This document shows positions 1-8,704 of a stretch of 64,000 bases of DNA, piece by piece. How positions within the stretch are numbered: position 1 is the stretch's first letter; the number at the start of each line of letters is the position of its first letter. Both the position numbers and the translations under genes were made by a program. The notes under the pieces are model-generated. The model was not told the origin of the DNA, ran no database searches, and was given only the letters and a program-made list of their open reading frames with translations. The DNA is from G963674665 sp963674665. Its GTDB lineage: Bacteria; Desulfobacterota; Desulfovibrionia; Desulfovibrionales; Desulfovibrionaceae. Location: contig CAXXPL010000009.1 in the NCBI GenBank assembly GCA_963674665.2, positions 682,001 through 746,000 of the forward strand. The letters run 5' to 3'.

Positions 1-722
1 TCAAAGCCCCAGGCGCGGTTTTCCGAGGTGGTTGAGGCGGTGAGGATCTTGCGCAGGTAGGTGGCGTCCACGGCCAGCATCAGGTATGCCCCGCTTCCGT
101 GCGTCTCCACGTCGGGGTGTGGGAGGCTCTTGCATGGCGTGACGATGCGGAAGGCGCTGCACTTTTCGATGTTGCCGATCCTTTTGGGCGAGGCAAAGGG
201 GAAGTGGGTGAGGCTGATGGGCGTGATGTACACTTCCCCGTCCTTGAGGGGGGGGATGCTGTCCGGCAGGTACATGGGGTTGGGCTGCACCAGGGAGAAC
301 TGCTCCGGCGTGATCTGCCGCACCTCCTGATGCGCCTCCACCAGTACCACGCTGGTCTCGGGGGTTTGGGCGATGATGGCTGCCTCCCGGTACACCCCGG
401 GAGTGATGACCGATCGCCTGGTCATGAACTCCATGAGGCGTTGGGAGTCCAACTGCCCCAGGTTGAGGTACTGCACGTCCTGAACGCATTTTTCCAGAAA
501 TCCCTCCAAGGTACGTGTAATGACGGCGCTGCGCATTTTCACGTTCCTTTCAATGATGTCCTTCACGTATCCGTGCGAGGTGGTGAATCCGTAAATGCAA
601 GTGAGCACCACCAGGAGCACTCCCGCGGGCAGACAATAGAGCAGAATCCGAAAATTGAGTGGCAGGCGCTTGCGAAAGAGTCCTTTCTCGCTGTCTTTGC
701 CGGTTTTTGTCTTGCTGTTCAC
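1..722 (-). CDS. Membrane-bound sensor protein, N-terminal part (truncated by window start)
   Basis: About 240 codons of an open frame run from a GTG at 722 to the window edge with no stop. The GTG (first residues VNSKTKTGKDSEKG) follows an AGGAGG-type ribosome binding site with good spacing. A basic N-terminus is followed by one hydrophobic segment (about residues 22-45, ILLYCLPAGVLLVVL) and then a long soluble region ending in a stretch (AYLMLAVDATYLRKIL) typical of an extracytoplasmic Cache/PDC sensor. The output domain lies outside the window, so it may be a histidine kinase, diguanylate cyclase or chemoreceptor. It is divergent from the histidine kinase at 904, and a perfect inverted repeat lies between them, so the two sensors may be co-regulated. 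The membrane-sensor call is firm; the output is unknown. Confidence 0.7.
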   Translation of the reverse strand, partial: MNSKTKTGKDSEKGLFRKRLPLNFRILLYCLPAGVLLVVLTCIYGFTTSHGYVKDIIERNVKMRSAVITRTLEGFLEKCVQDVQYLNLGQLDSQRLMEFMTRRSVITPGVYREAAIIAQTPETSVVLVEAHQEVRQITPEQFSLVQPNPMYLPDSIPPLKDGEVYITPISLTHFPFASPKRIGNIEKCSAFRIVTPCKSLPHPDVETHGSGAYLMLAVDATYLRKILTASTTSENRAWGF

Positions 723-759
723 GGAGCCTCCTGTTTTGCCCGATTTGCGACATGTTATC

Positions 760-786
760 ATAAATCTCGGAATTATAGAGATTTAT
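760..786. promoter_or_regulatory. Inverted repeat in divergent promoter region (candidate operator)
   Basis: ATAAATCTC and GAGATTTAT form perfect 9-bp arms around a 9-base AT-rich spacer. The repeat sits in the 181-bp gap between the divergent sensor genes. A TATAAT reading leftward (772-777 on the minus strand) lies inside the spacer, so a bound protein would cover a possible -10 box. The regulator is unknown. Confidence 0.45.
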
Positions 787-903
787 ATCTCGCAACATCA
801 TGCAATGGCATGCGCTTTGCTGCTAACTAGCAATTTGCATACCGCTCGCGCCGGTTCATTGCGAGCCCGCCACTGTTGACCCAACAGAAAGGAGCCACCG
901 AAC

Positions 904-2607
904 ATGCCGAATTCAAAAGGCAAGCAGAACCACTTCCAGTACGCCAGACGGATGATCTTCCTCGGTGTGGTCTTTGTGCCGCTGGTGCCGTACATGCTCG
1001 CATTGGGCGTCGTTTGCACGTTCTTCATCAATTCCCTTGGCAATGGCAGTCACAGCGCGATGACCCGGATCGTGCAAAACCAGGCTCTTGTGGTGGAAAC
1101 CTTTCTGGACGAATGCAGGAACGACCTGGACTTCATCCTGAACACCTTCCCACGGGAGGAGCTCGCGCAACAAGAGAAACTCGAATCCATTCTCGCAATC
1201 CTGAAAAAGGAGACCGGAGCCTTCGTGGATCTGGGGTTGCTCAGCGCCGAAGGCAAGCAGCTGGCCTATGTGGGACCCTACAATCTGGAAGGAAAGAACT
1301 ATGGCGATTCGGAGTGGTTCAACTCCGCCATGCGGGTGGGCGCTTATGTCAGCGACGTGTTCCTCGGATACAGGGGGGTTCCCCATTTCGTGGTGACGCA
1401 GAAGAGTCAGGGACCGAACCCTGTGATGCTACGTGCCACCATAGACAGCGACGCCTTCAGCAAGGTTGTGGAATCAGTGCGCGTGGGAAAGACAGGTGAG
1501 GCATTTCTTTTGAACAAGGACGGGCTGTTCCAGACCAAGCCGGACATGACCAGCGAACTCTTGGACAAGGACCCGGATTTCGGCAACTACCCCCTGGCTA
1601 CGGAAAAAGTGCGGAGTCACGTGGGTACCAGCAACTCTGGAAAAAGATACCTTTACGCCATCACCAATCTGAACCAGGGGCGCTGGACACTGGTGGCGCG
1701 TCAGGAATTGGGCGACGCGTTCAACGACATCTATCAGGCCGGGTGGTACGTGCTTGCCGTCTCCATACTGGGGGGCATAGTTACCGTGTCCCTGGCTTCT
1801 TTTGTGAGCCGCAAGATAGGGAACGAGCTCATGGAGGCCGACGAGGTCAAGGGGCACCTGAGGGAGCGGCTGTTCCGCAGCGCCCGGCTCGCTGAGCTGG
1901 GCGAGATGACGGCCAGCTTCGCCCACGAGATCAATAACCCTCTGCAGGTAATGCGCTCCGAACTCACCCTCATGGACATGTTCATCAAGGACGCCAAGGA
2001 GGCCCGGGAAAAGGGCACGGACTTCGAGCCGGTGGCCAAGGATCTGAAAGACAGCTTGGACCAGCTGCAACTGCAGATAGACAGATGCTCCAGTGTCACA
2101 CGCTCCATCCTGTCCTTTGGCCGTCAGGACAAGACCGACAACGACGAGGTCTACCTGGGGCGCCTCATGCCCGACATCGCGGCCATGGTGAAGAAAAAGG
2201 CCGAGGTGCAGAACATCGAGTTCAACGTGGTGGTGAACCACGCCACACCCATGGTCCGCGCGGATGCCGGCAAGTTGCAGCAGATATTCCTGAACCTTCT
2301 GAACAACGCCATATACGCCGTTGTCGAGCGTCATCATCACAAAGGGGGGCGTTTGGATTTCACAGCCGCGTCCCATGGCACAAACTGGGTCCAGATCAAG
2401 GTGAGCGACAACGGCACCGGTATCCCAAAGGAGATTCTGGCAAAGATATACACCCCCTTCTTCACAACCAAGCCGCCGAAAAAAGGCACCGGACTGGGCC
2501 TGGCCGTGTGCTACGGCCTGGTGGAGTCCATGGGCGGCTCCATCGAGGTGGTCTCCCAGGAAAACGTGGGCACCGAATTCACCATCCTCCTCCCTGCCCA
2601 TGTTTGA
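904..2607 (+). CDS. Cache-domain sensor histidine kinase
   Basis: This 567-residue inner-membrane kinase has a first membrane segment at about 17-40, an extracytoplasmic Cache-like sensor at about 45-275, a second membrane segment at about 278-302, then a HisKA dimerisation domain and a HATPase_c domain. The H-box is FAHEINNPL with the phosphorylated histidine at His341. The N-box contains Asn467, the G1 box is DNGTG at 502-506, and the G2 box is GTGLGL at 528-533; all catalytic boxes look intact. The ATG follows GAAAGGAG. There is no fused receiver; two stand-alone receivers lie downstream at 3125 and 5412 and are the likely phosphotransfer partners. The ligand is unknown, but linkage to an SLC13 carboxylate/anion permease suggests the kinase senses that substrate. 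Confidence 0.9.
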   Translation: MPNSKGKQNHFQYARRMIFLGVVFVPLVPYMLALGVVCTFFINSLGNGSHSAMTRIVQNQALVVETFLDECRNDLDFILNTFPREELAQQEKLESILAILKKETGAFVDLGLLSAEGKQLAYVGPYNLEGKNYGDSEWFNSAMRVGAYVSDVFLGYRGVPHFVVTQKSQGPNPVMLRATIDSDAFSKVVESVRVGKTGEAFLLNKDGLFQTKPDMTSELLDKDPDFGNYPLATEKVRSHVGTSNSGKRYLYAITNLNQGRWTLVARQELGDAFNDIYQAGWYVLAVSILGGIVTVSLASFVSRKIGNELMEADEVKGHLRERLFRSARLAELGEMTASFAHEINNPLQVMRSELTLMDMFIKDAKEAREKGTDFEPVAKDLKDSLDQLQLQIDRCSSVTRSILSFGRQDKTDNDEVYLGRLMPDIAAMVKKKAEVQNIEFNVVVNHATPMVRADAGKLQQIFLNLLNNAIYAVVERHHHKGGRLDFTAASHGTNWVQIKVSDNGTGIPKEILAKIYTPFFTTKPPKKGTGLGLAVCYGLVESMGGSIEVVSQENVGTEFTILLPAHV

Positions 2608-2631
2608 GGCGTGGAGAACGACCGATTGCCG

Positions 2632-2658
2632 GGGGATCCTTTGTTCCGAAGGGTCCCC
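2632..2658 (+). terminator. Hairpin after the histidine kinase gene
   Basis: GGGGATCCTT pairs with AAGGGTCCCC (10 bp with one U-G pair, 7-base loop), 25 bases after the kinase stop codon. There is no U-tract behind it, so termination may be weak or Rho-assisted. Confidence 0.4.
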
Positions 2659-2956
2659 TCCGCCTCTGCTGTTATAACCTTCTGTATATTCGCAAGTAAC
2701 CCCACTCTGTTTCGGAACGTGCGGCGCATCCCTCCACAGGAAATGGAACGGTGCTTCACGTGAAGGCCTTGAGCTTCCCCTCAGGCATTTTTCCATGAAA
2801 TCCCGCTGCACAAAGTGACGTGAAGGGGAGTCCCAGAATCTGGAGCCATCTTCTCCTTCCTGCTGTTCGCCCCTGTTTCTGTTTAGAATTTGCTTCTCCA
2901 CTTGGTCCGCCTCACATCACCATTTCCATGTCCATGCGTGGGTGTTGCGAGATGTT

Positions 2957-2984
2957 TTGCGCGACTTGCGAATTATATTATAAT
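2957..2984 (+). promoter_or_regulatory. Sigma-70 type promoter for the response regulator/permease operon
   Basis: TTGCGC at 2957-2962 and a perfect TATAAT at 2979-2984 are separated by 16 bases in a locally AT-rich stretch. Transcription would start near 2991, about 134 bases upstream of the regulator start at 3125. Confidence 0.5.
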
Positions 2985-3124
2985 AAAAACAACGTGTTAC
3001 AGTTGGCATCCTCTTTGCTCATGTCTCCTGCAAGCAATAGCTCCCCCCAAGACGTTTCCAGGAGGTGAAAGCGCGAAGGGGAGGGGGACGGACACAGGTA
3101 ACAACGCAGAGAGGTGTAGGCGAA

Positions 3125-3541
3125 ATGAATAAGCAGACCATCATGATTGTTGACGACGAAGAGCGGTTCATCTGGACCACCACCAAGATTTTCGAGCGCT
3201 TGGGCTCTTCGGTGCTGCGCGCCACCCGGGGGGAGGAAGCCCTGGAACTCCTGGACGCCCACGATGTGGACGTGGTCGTCATGGATGTGGGCATGCCTGG
3301 GATGGACGGCATCGAAACCCTGGCCGAGATCAAGAGGCGGCATCCTCTCGTGGAAGTGATCATGATCACGGGTACGCTCAGCACCGACCTGGCCACCGAA
3401 GGACTCAGGCTGGGCGCCTACGACTTTCTGCTCAAGCCGGTAAGCATAAGCGACCTTGTGGCAAAGGCGGACGAAGCGGTTTTGAAACGAAGAGGAATGC
3501 AGGCCAAGTTGCGTTCAGCAGCCAACGAGAAAAGGAACTGA
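3125..3541 (+). CDS. Single-domain response regulator (CheY-like receiver)
   Basis: This 138-residue protein is a lone receiver domain without a DNA-binding or enzymatic output. Acidic pocket residues are Asp10 and Asp11, the phosphoacceptor is Asp54 (VVVMDVGMPGMDG), the conserved Thr is Thr82 and the conserved Lys is Lys104. The ATG at 3125 was chosen over an ATG at 3065 because the receiver fold begins immediately after it and AGAGGTG lies just upstream; the extra 20 residues of the longer frame have no family counterpart. It probably takes phosphate from the kinase at 904 and acts by protein-protein contact. It heads an operon with the permease and the second receiver. Confidence 0.85.
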   Translation: MNKQTIMIVDDEERFIWTTTKIFERLGSSVLRATRGEEALELLDAHDVDVVVMDVGMPGMDGIETLAEIKRRHPLVEVIMITGTLSTDLATEGLRLGAYDFLLKPVSISDLVAKADEAVLKRRGMQAKLRSAANEKRN

Positions 3542-3581
3542 ATGTGGCCGGAAACATGGAGATCAATTTCAGGAGGAGAAC

Positions 3582-5393
3582 ATGACTGGTATCGAGTGGA
3601 CCCCGCAAATAATCGCTGTGACAGCCATTCTGGTGGCAGCATTATATTTTCTCATTTCGGAAAAGTTGCCCATCACGGTGACGGCCATAGGCATCATCTC
3701 CGGGCTTGCGTTGGCTGAGACAATTTTTGGGGGCGTACTGAAGCACAGCGCCATCTTCGCCTCGTTTGGAAGCCGAGGTCCCCTGGCAGTGGCCATGCTC
3801 TTCGTGGTCAGCCGCGCCCTCATACGAACCGGCGCGCTATCGTTCGTGGTAAACGGGTTCGTGAAGGTGACCAAGGGCAAGCCGTTCCTGCTGATGCTCT
3901 GCATGGTTTCCGTGGTCATCACGCTGTCCGCGTTCTTGAACAACACGCCCGTGGTCATCATTTTCATCTCCATCATTCTGATGCTCTGCGAGCGTTTCAG
4001 GCTGTTGCCCTCCAAGTTCTTGATCCCCTTGTCCTACGCATCCATCCTGGGCGGTACCTGTACCCTCATCGGTACCTCCACCAACATCATCCTGAGCGAC
4101 ATGATGGTGCTCAACAAGCAGCAGGCCCTTGGCTTCTTCGAACTCTCCGTGGTGGGCGTTCCCGTGGCCATCGTGGGCGGATTGTTTTTGGTGTTCATCG
4201 CCCCCAAGCTGCTTCCCGAGCGTAAGTCAAACTTCATTTCCAGCGGTGATGTCCAGGCCAAGACATACGTGTCCGAACTGGTGATTCCCGAGGGCAGCTC
4301 GCTCATCGGCGTGAGCACCGCGGACATCGCCTCCAAGGTCGGGGCGACCAGCTCCATCCTGGAAGTGCAGCGCGCAGGCGAGACCGTGTTCCTGCCTGGC
4401 AACCCGGACATCGCCCTGCAGGCCGGCGACGCGGTTGTCATGGACAACGAGCCTGATACTCTGACCACGCTGTTGAGCAAGAAGCGGGTAATTTTGGGGA
4501 ACGGGGCCAGCTTGTTCCTGTCCGGCCCCAAGGACACGCACCCCATTGCCGAGCTCATCGTGCCTCCCAACAGCAAGGCCAGGGGAAGGAGAATCCAGAA
4601 CACCGAGCCTGGGCAGAACGACGACATCGTGGTCATGGGCGTGCAGCGCAAGCAGACCCACTATGCCTGGCAAAAGGCCAACCAGCTGCGCTTCGCCACC
4701 GGTGACACCATCCTGGTGCAGTCCACCAGCAACGCCCTGGCCTCCGTGCAGGCGGACGGCGATTTCCTGGTGGTGGAAGAGGCCAGCGCCAAGATCCACT
4801 ACACCAACAAGGCTCCCCTGGCTCTTGGCCTGTTCCTGGCCATGATCGGCGCCGCTTCCTTCAACGTCATGGGCATCCTGCCCGCGGCCACCGTCGTGGT
4901 CGCCCTGCTGTTCATCACCCGCTGCATCACCGTCAAGGAGGGCTTCCGCTCTCTGGACGGCGAAGTGCTGCTGCTCATTGTCTCCACCATCGCCCTGGGC
5001 AAGTCCTTGAGCGACACGGGCGCGGCCGGTGTGTACGCCAACATGTTCCTGACCCCGTTCCATGGCGTGTCGCCGCGCATCATTCTCATTGCGCTCATCG
5101 GCTTCACAGCCCTGGTGACCAACTTCCTGAGCAACAACTCGGCAGCTGCGCTACTCACACCCATTGCAGTTTCAATGGGCGTGCAACTGGGAGTGGACCC
5201 GAGGGCCTTCCTCGTCGGCATCGCCTTTGGCGCCTCGGCCTGCTACCTGACGCCCATCGGCTATCAGACCAACCTGCTGGTCTACAATCCAGGCGGATAC
5301 AAGTTCTCGGACTTCTTCAGGGTAGGTATTCCTATGACCATAATCGTCATCGGTACCGCCTCGATCCTGATTCCCATGTTCTTCAAGATCTAA
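3582..5393 (+). CDS. SLC13/DASS family permease with two RCK_C domains
   Basis: This 603-residue inner-membrane transporter has hydrophobic helices in two blocks (about residues 5-205 and 405-600), typical of divalent anion/Na+ symporters. Two soluble RCK_C (TrkA-C) domains lie between them, at about 225-305 and 320-395. The second block carries the SNNSAAALLTP signature of this superfamily; the matching NNTPVV element is in the first block. Relatives move sulfate, C4-dicarboxylates or related anions; the substrate cannot be read from sequence. The ATG follows AGGAGGAG at ideal spacing. It is flanked on both sides by single-domain response regulators in the same direction, implying two-component control of transport or of its expression. 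The RCK_C pair may bind a small regulatory ligand. Confidence 0.88.
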   Translation: MTGIEWTPQIIAVTAILVAALYFLISEKLPITVTAIGIISGLALAETIFGGVLKHSAIFASFGSRGPLAVAMLFVVSRALIRTGALSFVVNGFVKVTKGKPFLLMLCMVSVVITLSAFLNNTPVVIIFISIILMLCERFRLLPSKFLIPLSYASILGGTCTLIGTSTNIILSDMMVLNKQQALGFFELSVVGVPVAIVGGLFLVFIAPKLLPERKSNFISSGDVQAKTYVSELVIPEGSSLIGVSTADIASKVGATSSILEVQRAGETVFLPGNPDIALQAGDAVVMDNEPDTLTTLLSKKRVILGNGASLFLSGPKDTHPIAELIVPPNSKARGRRIQNTEPGQNDDIVVMGVQRKQTHYAWQKANQLRFATGDTILVQSTSNALASVQADGDFLVVEEASAKIHYTNKAPLALGLFLAMIGAASFNVMGILPAATVVVALLFITRCITVKEGFRSLDGEVLLLIVSTIALGKSLSDTGAAGVYANMFLTPFHGVSPRIILIALIGFTALVTNFLSNNSAAALLTPIAVSMGVQLGVDPRAFLVGIAFGASACYLTPIGYQTNLLVYNPGGYKFSDFFRVGIPMTIIVIGTASILIPMFFKI

Positions 5394-5411
5394 GGCAAGG
5401 GAGGGACTGAC

Positions 5412-5810
5412 ATGAGCAAGAAGCTGCATCTGATGATAGTGGACGACGAGGAACGACTGGTGCGCAACCTGCAAGAGATCTTCAAGCGCCAGGGCATGGA
5501 TACCACCGGAGTCACCTCTGGCGAGGACGCCCTGGAGGTGCTCTCCAAGACCAGCGACGTGGACGTGATCCTGCTGGACATCCAGATGGACGGCATGGAC
5601 GGCATCCAGGTGCTGCGCGAGGTCAACACTCGTTTCCCGAGCGTACAGGTGATCCTCTACACCGGGCACGCCACCATCCAGAACGGCATAGAGGGGTTGG
5701 AACTGGGCGCGTTCTACTTCGTGGAAAAGCCCGCCCCCGTGGAGGAGCTTGCGGACCTGATCCAGTGCGCCTGCGATAGGCGGGTGCGAAAATACGGCGC
5801 CGCCGTATAA
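5412..5810 (+). CDS. Single-domain response regulator (CheY-like receiver)
   Basis: This is a 132-residue lone receiver. Asp11 and Asp12 form the acidic pocket, Asp56 (VILLDIQMDGMDG) is the phosphoacceptor, and Thr84 and Lys106 are the conserved switch residues. It begins 18 bases after the permease stop, with GGGAGGGA before the ATG, so it is co-transcribed with it. It resembles the receiver at 3125 in length and layout but is clearly divergent in sequence, so the two are probably separate branches from one or more kinases rather than a fresh duplication. No output domain is present. Confidence 0.87.
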   Translation: MSKKLHLMIVDDEERLVRNLQEIFKRQGMDTTGVTSGEDALEVLSKTSDVDVILLDIQMDGMDGIQVLREVNTRFPSVQVILYTGHATIQNGIEGLELGAFYFVEKPAPVEELADLIQCACDRRVRKYGAAV

Positions 5811-6223
5811 CGCCCGTTCGGAATTCATCCGGAACGAGGCTTTAGATATATGGTTGCTCCGGGGAGGCCGATAACAGGACTCCCCGGGGCGTGACCAGCA
5901 AACGTCGGTTGAAAAGGGTGGCTGACTATCCAAAGGCCAACGGCCTACACCCATCAGCATATCCTCCATCACTTCCGGGGCCGCCCAAAAGGCGGCCCTC
6001 CTCCTTTTCCGGCGCGCTTTACGGACGATGGCAGTAGCGCTAATCTAGAACCCACATTCTCACAGCAAGGAAAGTGAATCCACCGGAGCATTTTACGCTT
6101 GAAATGCTTGTGCAACGGCTGGCTAAGCCAGCCTACACGAATTTCGCGGCAAAGATTTGCAGGCAAATCCTTGCAGTGAATTTGAATTTTTAAAAGTTAA
6201 AATCCGCTTACACGGGAAAAAGC
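5811..6223. other. 413-bp gap with hairpins, no gene seen
   Basis: The gap contains a GC-rich inverted repeat at 5856-5890 (11-bp arms, one mismatch, 13-base loop), the terminator at 5978-5998, and a 7-bp hairpin GGCTGGC/GCCAGCC at 6117-6133. Several TTGCA/TGCAA words occur between 6109 and 6175, just before the sigma-54 activator, and might be an autoregulatory site; that is a guess. Confidence 0.4.
5978..5998 (+). terminator. Rho-independent terminator-like hairpin
   Basis: GGGCCGCC and GGCGGCCC form a perfect 8-bp stem with a 5-base CAAAA loop. A pyrimidine-rich tail (TCCTCCTTTTCC) follows, on the plus strand only. It ends the response regulator/permease operon. Confidence 0.55.
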
Positions 6224-8155
6224 ATGGAAAAGTTGGATAACGGAGTGGTGTTCATCGCTCCGAGTAAGCAGGTTGTTTATACAATTTACGACGTTCTCAA
6301 GGAGATGGACTGTCATTACCCCATCCACGAGGCCACCATGGAGGACGCGGTGGCTCTTGCCAACGATTACGTCAAGGCCGGTACCAAGGTCATCGTCAGT
6401 CAGGGCGGCACCGCAAACTGCCTCAGAAAGAACGTCAACGCCTATATCATCGAGTTCAGGTACAGCAGTTTCGACCTGATCCACACGGTGAAATACGCCC
6501 AGAGCATATCTCCGAAAGTGGCCATTGTGGGCTTCGAGTCCCTCATCTACAACGCCATGCAGATCAAGCACCTGTTCGGAGATTCCCTGATCTTCGAGGA
6601 GGTGGACAACCTTGGCGCCATCTACCCCACCTTGAAGCGCCTGAATCAGGAGGGCGTGGGCGTATTCATCGGCGGTTCACCGGTGGTCACCGCCGCGCAG
6701 GAGCTGGGGGCCCACGGCATCTACATGGACGCGGACAAGCGCGCCATCCGCGACGCGGTGCAGGAGAGCACCCGCGTCCTGAAGATGCAGCTGGAAAAGG
6801 AGGCCCGCTTCGGCACCATCAGGGCCATCCTCAACTCCATCAGCGAGGGCATTATCGGCACGGACAAGGAAGGCAGGATCCAGGAAATCAACCCCAACGC
6901 CCTCAAGTTGCTGAACATGGAGAAGGACGCCTTGCTGGGACGGAATGTCTGGGAGGTCATCCCCAACGCGGGGATCGAACAGACCCTGAAAAGCGGCGAG
7001 GAGTTCTACGGCGAGCCGCAGCAGATGGGCGGGAACCTGGTCTCGGTGAACAGCGTGCCCATCATGGTCCATGACGATTGCCTGGGCGCGGTGGTGACCC
7101 TGCAGGAGTCCCAGCAGATCCAGAACATGGAGCACAAGATCCGCAAGGCCATCCTGGCCAAGGGCCATGTGGCCAAGAATTCCTTCCAGGACATTATCGG
7201 CGGCTCCGCCGCCATGAAAAAGGCCAGGACCAGCGCCATGACCTACGCCGGGGTGGACAGCACCACCCTGATCTACGGCGAGACCGGCACCGGCAAGGAG
7301 CTCTTTGCCCAGAGCATGCACAATGCCAGCAACCGGGCGTCCAATCCCTTTGTGGCCGTTAACTGCGCGGCCCTGCCCGAAAACCTGCTGGAGAGCGAAC
7401 TGTTCGGCTACGTGCGGGGGGCGTTCACCGGAGCCAAGAGCAGCGGCAAGGTGGGGCTCTTCGAGATGGCCCACACCGGGACCATATTTCTGGACGAGAT
7501 CAGCGAGATGGCTCTGTCACTGCAGCCCCGGCTGTTGCGGGTGTTGCAGGAGAAGGAGGTCTCGCGCATCGGCGACGACAAGATCACCCCGGTGGAGATA
7601 CGCGTCATTGCGGCCACCAACAGGGACCTGATGAAGCTTGTGCATGAGGGCAAGTTCCGGGAGGACCTGTACTACCGCCTGAGTGTGCTCATCCTGGAGC
7701 TTCCGCCCCTGCGGGAGCGCATGTCGGACCTCGAGCAGCTCTCCAACCACATCATCCGGCAGAAGAACACCACCCTGCAACGCCGGGTGGACCATCTCTC
7801 CGAAGGCGCGCTGGAGCTGTTGCGGGGGCTTGACTGGCCCGGCAATGTGCGCCAGCTCTCCAATGTACTGGAGCGGGCCATGGTCATGAGCCAGGGGCGC
7901 GCCATCACATCCGAGACCATGGCCGAGGCGCTGCAGAGTTGCCGCCCCTTCACGCATAAACCCGCCGTGTTTGGCAAGGAGGAGCAAAGCTCCCTGCTGG
8001 AGGACATGGAACTGCGGACAATTCGGGAGGTTCTCCGGGAGACCGGAGGGAACAGAAAGCTCACGGCCGCGCGGCTGGGCATCAGCACGTCCACTCTGTG
8101 GAGAAAGATGAAGTCCCTGCGTCAGAGGGACGGGGATATGGCCAGTGAGGTCTGA
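6224..8155 (+). CDS. PrpR-like sigma-54 dependent transcriptional activator
   Basis: This 643-residue enhancer-binding protein has a PrpR_N-type sensory domain at about 10-180, a PAS domain at about 195-305, the AAA+ sigma-54 interaction domain at about 325-560, and a Fis-type helix-turn-helix at about 605-640 (NRKLTAARLGISTSTLWRKM). Walker A is GETGTGK at 352-358, the sigma-54 contact loop GAFTGA is at 399-404, and Walker B is IFLDE. PrpR_N domains bind organic-acid metabolites in relatives such as propionate regulators. It lies directly upstream, same strand, of an operon with a strong -24/-12 promoter (8588-8603), so it very probably activates that operon in response to its substrate. The start ATG has only a weak GGGA site. 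Confidence 0.9.
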   Translation: MEKLDNGVVFIAPSKQVVYTIYDVLKEMDCHYPIHEATMEDAVALANDYVKAGTKVIVSQGGTANCLRKNVNAYIIEFRYSSFDLIHTVKYAQSISPKVAIVGFESLIYNAMQIKHLFGDSLIFEEVDNLGAIYPTLKRLNQEGVGVFIGGSPVVTAAQELGAHGIYMDADKRAIRDAVQESTRVLKMQLEKEARFGTIRAILNSISEGIIGTDKEGRIQEINPNALKLLNMEKDALLGRNVWEVIPNAGIEQTLKSGEEFYGEPQQMGGNLVSVNSVPIMVHDDCLGAVVTLQESQQIQNMEHKIRKAILAKGHVAKNSFQDIIGGSAAMKKARTSAMTYAGVDSTTLIYGETGTGKELFAQSMHNASNRASNPFVAVNCAALPENLLESELFGYVRGAFTGAKSSGKVGLFEMAHTGTIFLDEISEMALSLQPRLLRVLQEKEVSRIGDDKITPVEIRVIAATNRDLMKLVHEGKFREDLYYRLSVLILELPPLRERMSDLEQLSNHIIRQKNTTLQRRVDHLSEGALELLRGLDWPGNVRQLSNVLERAMVMSQGRAITSETMAEALQSCRPFTHKPAVFGKEEQSSLLEDMELRTIREVLRETGGNRKLTAARLGISTSTLWRKMKSLRQRDGDMASEV

Positions 8156-8587
8156 CATTTCAAAGTGGAATTTCATTTTAGAATGCCGTGAAACGCATAT
8201 GATGCAAAATGAACTTTTCCGAATGTTTCCCAAAAAGGGGCATCTCGGGTTTTGTAGGAAGACGCATATTTATTGAGCGAATTCGAATGTTGTTCAAATC
8301 CGTTGATCCGGGGTGAATTTCGGCAACGACGCCATGGATTGTTTTCCCGCTCTCTTTTTGCCTCCCCTGTTTTGCCCGCCCCTTTCGCCCATTTCGGATG
8401 AACCGTGACGATCGAAGCGATATCCACCTCGTAACTCCGCAGCCAGCCCTGGTTACAATAAAGATCACATTCCGAAACAACTGAATCGGAAGACGAGTTG
8501 TGTTTGTCAATCGGGTATTCATAAAATGCAATGAAGATAATTTATAAATCTATATATTGGCTTGGTTTGTCCCGTATTCTGTCCCTC

Positions 8588-8603
8588 TGGCATGGCTCTT
8601 GCT
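8588..8603 (+). promoter_or_regulatory. Sigma-54 (RpoN) promoter
   Basis: TGGCATG-N4-TTGCT matches the -24/-12 consensus almost perfectly: GG at 8589-8590 and GC at 8601-8602, exactly 10 bases apart. The start point would be near 8613. It drives the operon beginning at 8705 and pairs with the sigma-54 activator encoded just upstream. Confidence 0.85.
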
Positions 8604-8612
8604 CAAGATGAC

Positions 8613-8632
8613 GGAACATGAGCTGATGTTCC
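8613..8632. promoter_or_regulatory. Inverted repeat at the predicted transcription start
   Basis: GGAACAT and ATGTTCC are perfect 7-bp arms around 6 bases. It overlaps the predicted start of the sigma-54 transcript, a position suited to a repressor rather than an enhancer-bound activator. Confidence 0.4.
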
Positions 8633-8642
8633 AGATGTGTTA

Positions 8643-8670
8643 TCACTGTAATACGCGTATTCTCACTGTA
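8643..8670. promoter_or_regulatory. Palindrome flanked by direct repeats in the leader
   Basis: The 12-bp palindrome AATACGCGTATT (8650-8661) is flanked by two copies of TCACTGTA (8643-8650 and 8663-8670). It lies in the untranslated leader, 35 bases before the first gene, and could be a second operator. Confidence 0.35.
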
Positions 8671-8704
8671 GGAAAACTCTATACGGAACAGGGACAGGTG
8701 TAGT

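Larger units (their letters stand above)
2608..3124 (+). other. 517-bp gap between kinase and response-regulator operon
   Basis: No gene is seen here. It holds a terminator-like hairpin (2632-2658), a perfect 12-bp palindrome CTTCACGTGAAG at 2754-2765, an AT-rich stretch with a promoter (2957-2984), and an untranslated leader of about 130 bases. The kinase and the downstream operon are therefore probably separate transcription units. Confidence 0.5.
8156..8704 (+). promoter_or_regulatory. 549-bp regulatory gap upstream of the organic-acid operon
   Basis: No gene is supported here. The gap holds the sigma-54 promoter, two symmetric elements downstream of it, and upstream space where an activator would bind. 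One candidate upstream site is TTTCA-N13-TGAAA at 8171-8193, about 400 bases before the promoter; this is speculative. Confidence 0.5.
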
